Positions 51,772 through 59,978 of a DNA stretch of 64,000 bases are shown piece by piece; the first letter of the stretch is position 1; every line of letters begins with the position of its first letter. The notes below the pieces were generated by a model that was not told the DNA's origin, did not search any database, and saw only the letters and a program-made list of their open reading frames with translations. The position numbers and the translations under genes were made by a program. The stretch is from positions 124,001 to 188,000 of the forward strand of contig NZ_SBJL01000004.1 in assembly GCF_004634425.1 (NCBI RefSeq), given 5' to 3'. This stretch comes from Vitreimonas flagellata. Its GTDB lineage: Bacteria > Pseudomonadota > Alphaproteobacteria > Caulobacterales > Aquidulcibacteraceae.

Positions 51772-52243
51772 GATTGTGCGCCCCTGGCGCGAGGCGGGGC
51801 CGCGCGACGAAGTCCACGCGCACATCACCGGCGCGCTCGAAGTGCAGCACGACCGGAATACGCTGGCCCTCTTGGAATTGCGCATCGATGTCGAAGAACA
51901 TGATGTGCAGGCCGCCCGGGCGCAGCGTCGCAACGCCGCCCGCGGGCACGTCGATGCCTTCGACCTGGCGCATCCGCATGACGCCATTGTCCATATTCAT
52001 CTCATGCAGCTCGACGCGGGCGGCGCGCGTGCTATCCGCCGAGATCAAGCGATCGGGTTGCGGGCCGGCATTGCGCAATGTGACGTAACCGCCAGCGACT
52101 TCGGCGCCGGGATTGGTCGTCGCCACCCAAGGATCTTCGATTGTGATCGCGCCGACGCGCTGTTGCGCGGCGCTCTCCGGCGCCAGGGCGAGCGCCGCCA
52201 GCATGATGCTGGCGGCGACGACACGGATTTTTTGCGGGAACAT
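51761..52243 (-). CDS. PCu(A)C periplasmic copper chaperone
   Basis: The 160-residue protein has a signal peptide (IRVVAASIMLAALALAPESA) and the methionine- and histidine-rich copper motif of the family: VELHEMNMDNGVMRMRQ and GGLHIMFFDI. It also ends in HNHEH. PCu(A)C carries Cu(I) and works with Sco in loading cuproenzymes. It lies 16 bases after the TonB receptor gene. Confidence 0.93.
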   Translation of the reverse strand: MFPQKIRVVAASIMLAALALAPESAAQQRVGAITIEDPWVATTNPGAEVAGGYVTLRNAGPQPDRLISADSTRAARVELHEMNMDNGVMRMRQVEGIDVPAGGVATLRPGGLHIMFFDIDAQFQEGQRIPVVLHFERAGDVRVDFVARPRLAPGAHNHEH

Positions 52244-52259
52244 GAGTGTGTTCTCCTGA

Positions 52260-54275
52260 TTAGAAGCGATACGAAACGCCGCCGTACGCGGCGCGGCCTT
52301 CGCCGGGATAGAAGACAGCCGTGTTGGCGCCGATGGCGCTGGCATCGACGATTGCGCCGAATTCCGGTACGTAGGCCTCGTCGGTTAGATTGCGCGCATC
52401 GATGAAGAGCGTGACGCCAGTGTCGAAATCCCAACCCGCATTGAGCGACCAGATCGTGTAGCCGGGCGCTTGCAAGGTGTTGGCGTAATCGACCCACGTA
52501 TCGCTCGGTCGCCACTCGACGCTTGGCGCGACGAACCAGCCCGCCGGGTGCGTGTAGCGCAGCGTGGCGCGGTACTGATGTTCGGGCGCGACCGGGATTT
52601 GATTGTCGCCGTAGATTGGATCTCCGTCGAAGAAGAAGTCTGAGTAGGTATAGCTCTGGCGCAGCACCCAATCGGCGGCGATTTCCCAATCGAGCGCAAA
52701 CTCGATGCCCTGGTGCACCGTCTCATCAGCATTGAAGAAGGCAGCCGGCACGCCTGTTGCCGGATTGAAGCTCAGGAGTTCGTTCTCTAGCTCCGCGCGA
52801 TAGAGCGTGATGTCCCACACGAATGCGTCAGTGCGGCCGCGCGTGCCGATCTCGCCTGTCCACGCCTCTTGCGGTTCCACCGGCACGAAGCCGGGATAGG
52901 GCGCCTGCACCAGTGCGCCGTAATGCGGCGGCTCCACCGAATTGGTGATATTGGCGTACACTTGCACACCGCTCTCACCTTCCCAAAGCAAGCCAATGCG
53001 CGGCGCGAACCAACCGTCGTCAAGCGAGTCATTGTTCGCGGCGTTCAGGCGGTCATCATAATCGCGCGTGAAGCGGCCATATGAGCCGCCGGCCACAAGC
53101 GCGAGCGCATCTGTCACGAAGAGACGACCCTCGGCAAAGAGCTCCATCCCCGTCGCCTCACGCCGGCTGTCGCCCGCGATGGGAAACATCACCGGGCCGA
53201 GAATCTGATCGACATGGCCCTGACGATACGAGGCCCCCCAATACAAATCGGCGCGACGGCCGGCGATCTCGCCCTGCCAATCGAAACGCCCAAACACGCC
53301 TTGTGTTACGATCTGTTGATCAATCAACAGCGAGATCGGGTGATAGAGATCGGTCGTCGTCGCGTAGAGTCCGCCTTCAAACAGCAGCGCATCATTGAAG
53401 CGCCAGCGCGTCTGCAAACTGGTGCGGAATACTTCTTGATCGCGTTGCCAGTCGAACGCCGCCGCCGCGCCACTCGCCGCTTCGGGATTGGTCAGCGCTT
53501 GCACAAGCGTCAGCGTGCCGGGCACGTCCTGATTGATGTCGGCGCCATAAACGATGAGCCGCACTTCGCGGTCTTCGCCAAAGCTACGGCCGAGATTGAA
53601 CGTGCCGCGCAATTGATCTTGCTGGGCATGCTCGCGATAGCCGTCGCCCTGCATCGCCGTGAGCGCCGCGAACGCATCCCAATCGCCCCACGTGCGCGCG
53701 ATCTGGCCTGATGCGCGCGCAAAGCCAAACGATCCTGCTTCGGCGCGAAGTAAATTCTCTGATTGCGCCGTCCGCCCCGTCGGCGTGACCAGGTTCACCG
53801 CGCCACCCAATTGCGCACCGCCAAAGCGCAGCGCGTTGCCGCCGCGATAAACTTCGGCGTACCGTGCGGTCAGGGGATCTAGCTTCTGGAAGTCCGAGAA
53901 GCCGTCGGCGTCGGCGAATGGCACGCCGTCCTGCGCAAACAACACGCCGCGCTGGTGGTAGCTTTGATCTAGGCCCGAGCCGCGGATCGAGAAACGCGAT
54001 TCCTCACCGTAACGCCGTTGCGCCAGCACGCCGGGCACGTCGCGCAGCAAATCGGTCAATCCCGTCGCGGCGCGCGTTTCATAGCTTTCATTGGCGACGA
54101 CGGAGACGGCGCCCGGCGTACGCGAGAGATCGTCGCGCGCCGCCGCGACCACGGGCGGGTCTTCCGGATTCGGACGCGCGGTGACGATGATGGTTTCGTT
54201 GTCGGCGCTTTCAGCCAGCGCCATGCCCGGCATAAGCGCGAGCGCGCTCACGCAGAGCGGGAGAGAGATTTTCAT
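52260..54275 (-). CDS. TonB-dependent receptor, probably for copper
   Basis: The 671-residue outer-membrane receptor has a signal peptide (SLPLCVSALALMPGMALA), a plug domain (AATGLTDLLRDVPGVLAQRR, FSIRGSGLDQSYHQRG), and a 22-strand barrel ending in YGGVSYRF with the C-terminal Phe. Methionines are not notably enriched. Copper is inferred only from the operon: DUF2946 upstream, then PCu(A)C, Sco and YcnI downstream. The start was set at 54275 by the signal peptide; GGGAGAGAG precedes it. Confidence 0.9.
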   Translation of the reverse strand: MKISLPLCVSALALMPGMALAESADNETIIVTARPNPEDPPVVAAARDDLSRTPGAVSVVANESYETRAATGLTDLLRDVPGVLAQRRYGEESRFSIRGSGLDQSYHQRGVLFAQDGVPFADADGFSDFQKLDPLTARYAEVYRGGNALRFGGAQLGGAVNLVTPTGRTAQSENLLRAEAGSFGFARASGQIARTWGDWDAFAALTAMQGDGYREHAQQDQLRGTFNLGRSFGEDREVRLIVYGADINQDVPGTLTLVQALTNPEAASGAAAAFDWQRDQEVFRTSLQTRWRFNDALLFEGGLYATTTDLYHPISLLIDQQIVTQGVFGRFDWQGEIAGRRADLYWGASYRQGHVDQILGPVMFPIAGDSRREATGMELFAEGRLFVTDALALVAGGSYGRFTRDYDDRLNAANNDSLDDGWFAPRIGLLWEGESGVQVYANITNSVEPPHYGALVQAPYPGFVPVEPQEAWTGEIGTRGRTDAFVWDITLYRAELENELLSFNPATGVPAAFFNADETVHQGIEFALDWEIAADWVLRQSYTYSDFFFDGDPIYGDNQIPVAPEHQYRATLRYTHPAGWFVAPSVEWRPSDTWVDYANTLQAPGYTIWSLNAGWDFDTGVTLFIDARNLTDEAYVPEFGAIVDASAIGANTAVFYPGEGRAAYGGVSYRF

Positions 54276-54364
54276 AATCCATAGCCTAAGTTTACGCGGC
54301 GCGCTTGCGGCGCCGTCGAACGCAGATGAGGCCGCACGGTTGAAACAGCGGGCCGCGAGTGTGC

Positions 54365-54769
54365 TTAGGCGTGAAGAGGAGGGCCGCGTGCGGGCAGCGG
54401 CGGGCCGGTCGCATCGTGGACGCCGATCGCTTGGCGCGCAGGCGCCGCGTTTGTGGCAATGGCAAAGCGTGACGCGGGTGCGACTGCGCCCACAGTGTCG
54501 GTCAACGTTGGAGCGCCAACGAAGGCGAACGGGCAATGCTGGCTGGTGTTATCGGACGGCGCGCCATCGCGCTCGTGGCTGATCTCTCCGGTAGTGGTGT
54601 CGAAGAATGCCGCGCCGCCGTTGCAGAGCGCAATCGCAATGCGCTCGCCGCTCGTGTCGAGCATGAAGCCCGGCGGCAGCAGCGCCTTAAACGTCAGCGC
54701 AAACAGCGCGAGCGTAAGCCCCGCCGTCCGCAAGCGCCGAAGTATGCCGCCCCCGTTCATGCGCCGCAT
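54365..54769 (-). CDS. DUF2946-family protein
   Basis: The 134-residue protein has one membrane helix (LTLALFALTFKALLPPGFML), and a Cys/His-containing segment (TSQHCPFAFVGAP) reminiscent of DUF2946 proteins, which occur with copper transport genes. It heads the copper operon. Function is not established. Confidence 0.78.
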   Translation of the reverse strand: MRRMNGGGILRRLRTAGLTLALFALTFKALLPPGFMLDTSGERIAIALCNGGAAFFDTTTGEISHERDGAPSDNTSQHCPFAFVGAPTLTDTVGAVAPASRFAIATNAAPARQAIGVHDATGPPLPARGPPLHA

Positions 54770-54813
54770 CTAGTCCATATTCGAGTGAAGCGCGCGGCGG
54801 CGCAGCGCCGCAT

Positions 54814-54889
54814 GGCGACCCCGGAGAGATTCGAACTCCCGACCGTGTCCTTAGGACGGACCTGCTCTATCCAGCTGAGCTACGGGGCC
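54814..54889 (-). tRNA. tRNA-Arg (anticodon CCT)
   Basis: Read on the minus strand, a cloverleaf starts GGCCCCGTAGCTCAGC and has a CCT anticodon in the loop GTCCTAA, a T-arm GGGAG-TTCGAAT-CTCTC and a 3' end with an encoded CCA (54814-54816). The acceptor has seven pairs, including one G-U. One anticodon-stem pair is mismatched. It reads AGG codons. Confidence 0.92.
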
Positions 54890-55018
54890 GCGTGGCCGCA
54901 TGCCTAAGTAAAACATCACGCAAAGGCAATGCGGTGCGCCCGCCACAGAAGGGCGTGCGCCTGCGCCGTTTCCGTTTGGGCGCCGTTGCCGGATTAGCGC
55001 GGCGCGCTAGGCTTGCGT

Positions 55019-55945
55019 ATGGCCGAAATCGTTCTGCACCAATATGCAACCTCGCCGTACGCCGAGATCGTGCGCACCGCTTTTGGCGTCAAAGGGCTAG
55101 CTTGGCGGCGCGTTGAGCAGCCGAACATCATGCCGCGGCCGTACCTCACGCCGCTCACGGGCGGGTATCGCCGCATTCCGGTGATGCAGATCGGGGCCGA
55201 CATTTATTGCGACACGGGCGTGATCTTGCGCGAGATCGATCGACGCTTTCCCGATCCGCCGCTGACGTCGGCGCAAGCATCCGGCGCCGTGTGGGCGATG
55301 CGCAATTGGGCCGAGCGTGCGTGGTTCGCAGCGACCGTCGCGATCGTATTTGGCGCGCGTGGCGAGAGCGTGCCGTAGGACTTCATCAAGGACCGCGAGC
55401 AATTGTCCGGACGTCCGTTCGACGTCAACGCGCTCAAAGCCGCCGCGCCACTCATGGCGGGGCAATGGCGCGCGAACGCGGACATCGTTGAATCGCAACT
55501 GGCGACTGCGGGCCAGTTTCTGTTTGCCGCGCACGTCACTGCGGCGGACCTCGCCGCCTATCTCAGCATCTGGTTCTTGCAGGGCGGCGATCCGGGCGCC
55601 TTTGCGCAACTGACGGCAGGGATGCCGCATCTGCTTGCGTGGAAGCAAAGGATGGCCGCCTTCGGTCACGGCAATCCCAGGGACATGAGTGCGGAAGCGG
55701 CGTTCGACATTGCTGCACGTGCGACGCCGGAGATGCCAGCGGGCTCGTTCGGCAATGATGGGCAAGGCTTGGCGCCGGGCATGCGCGTCTCGGTGATGCC
55801 CGACGATTATGGGCGCAATCCGGTGGTCGGCGAGATTACGTTTGTGTCTCCACAGGAAGTAGCGGTGCGCCGCCAGGCGGAGGGCGCGGGCGAGGTCATT
55901 GTCCACTTTCCGCGCGCAGGTTTTTGGGTGTCGCCGGCGGCGTAG
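55019..55945 (+). pseudogene. GST-family gene interrupted by an in-frame amber codon
   Basis: A single reading frame holds a glutathione S-transferase-like protein of 308 codons: an N-terminal thioredoxin fold (VLHQYATSPYAEIVRTAFGV, RRIPVMQIGADIYCDTGVIL) and a C-terminal helical domain (FIKDREQLSGRPFDVNAL, FLFAAHVTAADLAAYLSIWF). A TAG stands at 55376-55378, between VP and DFIKDRE, where homologues are expected to have a sense codon. Both sides are otherwise intact. So this looks like a recent single-base nonsense change. The C-terminal extra domain (about 80 residues, GMRVSVMPDDYGRNP) is unassigned. Confidence 0.75.
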
Positions 55946-56029
55946 TCGGCCTTGAGGCCCCCTTCGCGCTAGACCGGAGCCGTCCGTCGCCGCATCATGG
56001 CGCGGCTGGGGAGCCGGGGGAGACGCGTC

Positions 56030-57862
56030 ATGGCCCATACCTACGCCAACACCCGTTCGCGGGCGGCCGCTTGGCTGACGGCTATTTCACACACTCGCGC
56101 CGGGGCGATGCGCTGGGGCGTCGTTTTTCTGCTCTCGCTGATCTGGATTGGCGGAGGACTTTACCTTTGGCGTGGCGAGGGCGCGCTTGAAGCGATCTAT
56201 CGCACGCTGAGCGCCGTCTCGATGTGGGATAAATACTTCGACGCCGAAGCGCCGCTTCTAGAACTCGTGCGCTTCGCGGCGATCGCCGCGCCCGCTGTCG
56301 GCTTGTTGTTCGCGTTCTCCGGTCAGCTTGGGCGTTCACTCGCGCGCATCTTCAATCTCGGCGCCAAGCACCATGTCGTGATCGCCGGTGATAGTCCGGC
56401 TGCACTTTCGCTCGCGCTCGATTGCCGCAAGCACAAAGACGCCGTGATCCTGATTGCACAGGCGTTGCCAGATGAAACCGCGCTCGGGCTACGCCGCAAA
56501 GGCGTGATTGTGTTGGAAGGCGACGCGACGCATTTGGAAACGTTACGCACCGCGCGCGCTCATTACGCCGCGCATGTTGTCGCGTTCGAGCCGGACGATA
56601 CCGCGAATCTGCAAATCGAAGCGGCGGTGCGTCGCCTTGTTGGCGCCTCGAAGCGCAAGCCGCCGATCGGCGTGCACGTGGCGACGCGTTCTGCGATGTT
56701 GCTGAAGGAAGCGCGCGAGATGCGTTCGGCACAAATGCGCTCCGGCAAGGCGGTCATGAACATCGATCCGAAGCCGTTTTCGCTGGAGGAGATGTCCGCG
56801 CGTGCTTTGATCCAAACGCAAAGCCAAACTGTGCTCGGCCTTGCGCAACAATTCGGCCAGGACCGTGTGCATGTCGTGTTCTTCGGTTTTGACGGCGGCG
56901 CCGAGGCCGTGGCGGAACGCGTGCTGATGAGCCTCTGGTCGGCGCATTTCGAAGCGCCGCGCCTCACCGTGCTGACGCAAAATGCCGACATCGCCGAAGC
57001 CGGCTTCCGCGCCCGCCACCGCGAAGCCTTCGCGCACCCGCACATCTGGAGCGCGGATATCAGCTTCATGTCGTTTGATTGGGATGCGGAATCGATCGGG
57101 CACGACGTGCTCGACAAAGTTGAGCAAGCCCGCGGCAAGCCGACGGCGCTCGTCGTCTCAATCGGCTCCGATCCGGGCAACATCCATCTGGCGATCGCGC
57201 TCAAGCGTGCCTGCAATCATCGCCTGCGCTGGCCTGTGCCGATCTTCATGCGCGAATCGAGCCAGTCCGAATTCTCGCAGCAATACGCCAAGGGCGACGA
57301 CACCGAGGAGTTCGACGCCTATCTGCAAGCGTTCGGCTCGCATCAGATCAATGCGACGCGCGCGCGTATTCTCGATGGCTGGCTCGATCGCGGCGCCGCT
57401 ATTGCGCACGAGCATTATCAGAAAGGTCTCGGCGAACGCGACGAGATGAGCATGAAGGAGCTGCAAGCGGCCACGCGCGACTGGTCCGACGTGCTGGAAA
57501 CCTATCGCGCGGCAAATCGCGCCGTTTCGGATGCTGCGATGACCAAAGTCTGGGACGCTGGTTGGCGGCCTGCGACCAAGGAGGATGGTCTGAAAGGCGA
57601 TACGTCGCCCACCGTGCCGGATGATCTGCAGGAGCGCATGGCCAAACGCGAGCATGATCGCTGGATGGCGGAGCGTTTGATGTCAGGTTGGCGGCCTACG
57701 CTTGAGGGCGAAGCCCGCAACAACGATCTCATGGCGCACAACAAGCTCATCCCGTGGGATGCGCTCACCGAGGCCGATAAGAACAACGATGCGGTACAAG
57801 TGCGCGCAGCGATGAACGTCGCGCGCCTCTTACACAAGGAAGGCTTCGTGCCGCGCGCTTAA
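56030..57862 (+). CDS. Membrane protein with two TM helices, TrkA-N-like NAD-binding domain and RyR domain
   Basis: The 610-residue protein has two N-terminal membrane helices (VVFLLSLIWIGGGLYLW, residues 31-47; FAAIAAPAVGLLFAF, 82-96). A TrkA-N/RCK-like Rossmann region follows (HHVVIAGDSPAALSLAL, from about 114; VIVLEGDATHLETLRTARAH). Near the C-terminus there is a RyR-type domain (MAKREHDRWMAERLMSGWRP, then HNKLIPWDALTEADKNNDA). No potassium selectivity filter is visible between the two helices, so channel function is not supported. RyR and TrkA-N pairs are predicted nucleotide-linked conflict or signalling proteins. GGGGAGAC precedes the ATG at 56030. Its TAA overlaps the PhoX stop within the palindrome TTAA. 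Confidence 0.78.
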   Translation: MAHTYANTRSRAAAWLTAISHTRAGAMRWGVVFLLSLIWIGGGLYLWRGEGALEAIYRTLSAVSMWDKYFDAEAPLLELVRFAAIAAPAVGLLFAFSGQLGRSLARIFNLGAKHHVVIAGDSPAALSLALDCRKHKDAVILIAQALPDETALGLRRKGVIVLEGDATHLETLRTARAHYAAHVVAFEPDDTANLQIEAAVRRLVGASKRKPPIGVHVATRSAMLLKEAREMRSAQMRSGKAVMNIDPKPFSLEEMSARALIQTQSQTVLGLAQQFGQDRVHVVFFGFDGGAEAVAERVLMSLWSAHFEAPRLTVLTQNADIAEAGFRARHREAFAHPHIWSADISFMSFDWDAESIGHDVLDKVEQARGKPTALVVSIGSDPGNIHLAIALKRACNHRLRWPVPIFMRESSQSEFSQQYAKGDDTEEFDAYLQAFGSHQINATRARILDGWLDRGAAIAHEHYQKGLGERDEMSMKELQAATRDWSDVLETYRAANRAVSDAAMTKVWDAGWRPATKEDGLKGDTSPTVPDDLQERMAKREHDRWMAERLMSGWRPTLEGEARNNDLMAHNKLIPWDALTEADKNNDAVQVRAAMNVARLLHKEGFVPRA

Positions 57863-59922
57863 TCACCGATGCGGCCGCCATCGTCGCGGGTGATCACCAC
57901 GACCGCAGAGCGCGGCCAGGACTCGCCGCCGTCCGGGAAGTGTGACGGCACCGGGGCGCCCGACCAGCGTGATACTGAAAACTCAGCGCCAGCGACATCG
58001 TTCGCGCCCGGATGCTGAATGGCGCACAAGAAGGCGCGTTCGTCTGGTGTCATCAACGGCCCGCAGATTTCCGCGCCGGGCGGCCCGACGAGGAAGCGCT
58101 TGATCGGACGTGGGCCTTCGGCTTGGCCCGGCGCCACCATGATCGTGTCGTTGCAATCGGCGAACACGCCGTCATTGCCGTCGGTCGCGATCCAAACGCG
58201 GTGCGTGGAATCGATGAAGAGATTGTCGGGGCAGGCGAACTTGTCGCCGCTCACCGTCTCGACGCCATCGATCTTCGTCGAGATGTGCGCGGGCATGCCG
58301 CCGCGCGTGGTCGTGGTCAGAGTCTCGGCATTCGGATCGCCGCCCATGGCGAATATGTCCCAGGTGAAGCGTTCGGCGCCGCAATCGCCCCCGGCTTCAT
58401 CGATGCGCAGGACGTGGCCAGCCAGATTGCTTTGCGCACTGTTGGGACGCTCGCTTTCGCGGCGCGGATTGCCAGGACGTTCGAAGCCGCGTTCGCTATT
58501 GTTGGTGCATGCAATCAGCACCGGGCCAAGGCCGCGCCAGTTGGCATCGCAAACAGCTTCCACATCCTCCGGGCGATCCATTGGCGTGGCGCCCATGAGG
58601 CGCGCAGCTTCGCGCACGCGCATCAGCACGTCGCCTTGATCGCGGAAGCGGATCGGTGAATCTTGCGCCGCGGCAGCGGCGTTCGCCGCTTCTGCCGTGA
58701 TGTGCAGCCACACGCCGCCGTCTTCGTGGAATTGCGCGCAATAGAGTTTGCCGTGGTCGAGCAAATCCATGTTCGCCGCGCGATCGCTCGGATTGAAGCG
58801 CCCGTCGGTCACGAATTTGTAGACGTACTCGTTGCGCTGATCGTCGCCCATATAGACGGCGACGCGGCCGTCGCGTGTCAGCGCGGTGGTGGCGCATTCC
58901 TGCTTCTTGCGGCCAAGCGCTGTGCGCTTCTTTGGCGTCGAGTTCGGATCATATGGATCGATCTCGACCACCCAGCCATAGAGCGACGGCCCGTAGGGGT
59001 TCTCAGAGACCTGGAATTGGCGCGGCGCCAGTGAGGACGAGAAGGGTTCGTAATAGCTCGGATAGCCGAAGGACGCGGAATCGAGCGCATAGGAATCGTC
59101 TTGACGCGCATCGCGCATCGCCTGCGCGCGATCGGAGCCGACGAACAAGCCGTCGAAATTTTCTTCCGCCGTTAGATACGTGCCCCACGGCGTCAAACCG
59201 CCAGCGCAATTCGCGCCTGTGCCGCACGCCACCGTGTTGGCCGGCGCACCGGGTTCGGCTTCGTTCGTCACCGCGGCGCCTTGCGCGATCCAGGGATGGT
59301 TCGCGGCAGGGCCGGAGAAGGTGACCGGCGTAAACGGCGTGATGCGGCGGTTACGGCCTTGGCCGGGTGCGGGATTGCGCAACGCGTGCCAGCCTTGGCC
59401 TGTACGCTCGACTTCCACAACGCTGACGCCGACGGCGGCATAAAGTGCGGCCACTTGCTCGGCCGTGAATTCGCTCGGCGTGCGTACGCCAGGGAAAGCG
59501 AGTGACGACGACGTGTATTCGTTGTTGGCGCAGAGGATCATGCGATCCTGATTGCGCGGCGGCGGGAATGCGTACTCGGCGGCGAACAGCGCCAGCATGT
59601 CGTTGTTCTGGCCGAAGCGTTGCTCTTGCTCGGCGCGCGTCAGCGTGTTCGGATCGAACACGGGCGACACCGTGTCGAACAACGCGTCGCCCCACGCGAT
59701 CAATTTGCGCCAGCTATAGCCGGGCGGCAGCGATACCGTGTCTGCGTTCGTCGGCGGCACGCTGGTGAAGTTCGCGCTCGCCGACCCCGAAGCAGCGTCG
59801 CCGCCCTGGGTGGCCGTGGCGCACCCGGCGAGATTCAGCAGCGGCAGACCGACCATGCCGCCCAGCAGCGCGCGGCGCGAGGCGATCAATTCGTTGATGT
59901 GCTTGGAACGGCTCACCCGCAT
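57859..59922 (-). CDS. phoX: PhoX-type alkaline phosphatase (DUF839)
   Basis: The 687-residue protein has a twin-arginine type signal (SRRALLGGMVGLPLLNLAGC), also a lipobox-like Cys, then the PhoX core (SLPPGYSWRKLIAWGD, CANNEYTSSSLAF, GWVVEIDPYDPNSTPKKRTA, YMGDDQRNEYVYKFVT). PhoX is a calcium- and iron-dependent phosphatase released to the periplasm or outside. Length is as usual. Its stop overlaps the convergent RyR-protein gene by 4 bases. Confidence 0.93.
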   Translation of the reverse strand: MRVSRSKHINELIASRRALLGGMVGLPLLNLAGCATATQGGDAASGSASANFTSVPPTNADTVSLPPGYSWRKLIAWGDALFDTVSPVFDPNTLTRAEQEQRFGQNNDMLALFAAEYAFPPPRNQDRMILCANNEYTSSSLAFPGVRTPSEFTAEQVAALYAAVGVSVVEVERTGQGWHALRNPAPGQGRNRRITPFTPVTFSGPAANHPWIAQGAAVTNEAEPGAPANTVACGTGANCAGGLTPWGTYLTAEENFDGLFVGSDRAQAMRDARQDDSYALDSASFGYPSYYEPFSSSLAPRQFQVSENPYGPSLYGWVVEIDPYDPNSTPKKRTALGRKKQECATTALTRDGRVAVYMGDDQRNEYVYKFVTDGRFNPSDRAANMDLLDHGKLYCAQFHEDGGVWLHITAEAANAAAAAQDSPIRFRDQGDVLMRVREAARLMGATPMDRPEDVEAVCDANWRGLGPVLIACTNNSERGFERPGNPRRESERPNSAQSNLAGHVLRIDEAGGDCGAERFTWDIFAMGGDPNAETLTTTTRGGMPAHISTKIDGVETVSGDKFACPDNLFIDSTHRVWIATDGNDGVFADCNDTIMVAPGQAEGPRPIKRFLVGPPGAEICGPLMTPDERAFLCAIQHPGANDVAGAEFSVSRWSGAPVPSHFPDGGESWPRSAVVVITRDDGGRIGD

Positions 59923-59978
59923 CTCCCGTCTGGAATCGCGCGAGCCCTAAAGCGGCCGTGCGACACTCCGATGACAGC

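Noticed and set aside
55376-55378. Pyrrolysine or programmed readthrough at the TAG
   Set aside because: No pyrrolysine genes or readthrough element are visible and alphaproteobacteria do not generally use this; a nonsense mutation is simpler.
56030-57862. A Kch-like potassium channel
   Set aside because: Two TM helices and a TrkA-N region are suggestive, but no selectivity-filter sequence is seen between the helices.
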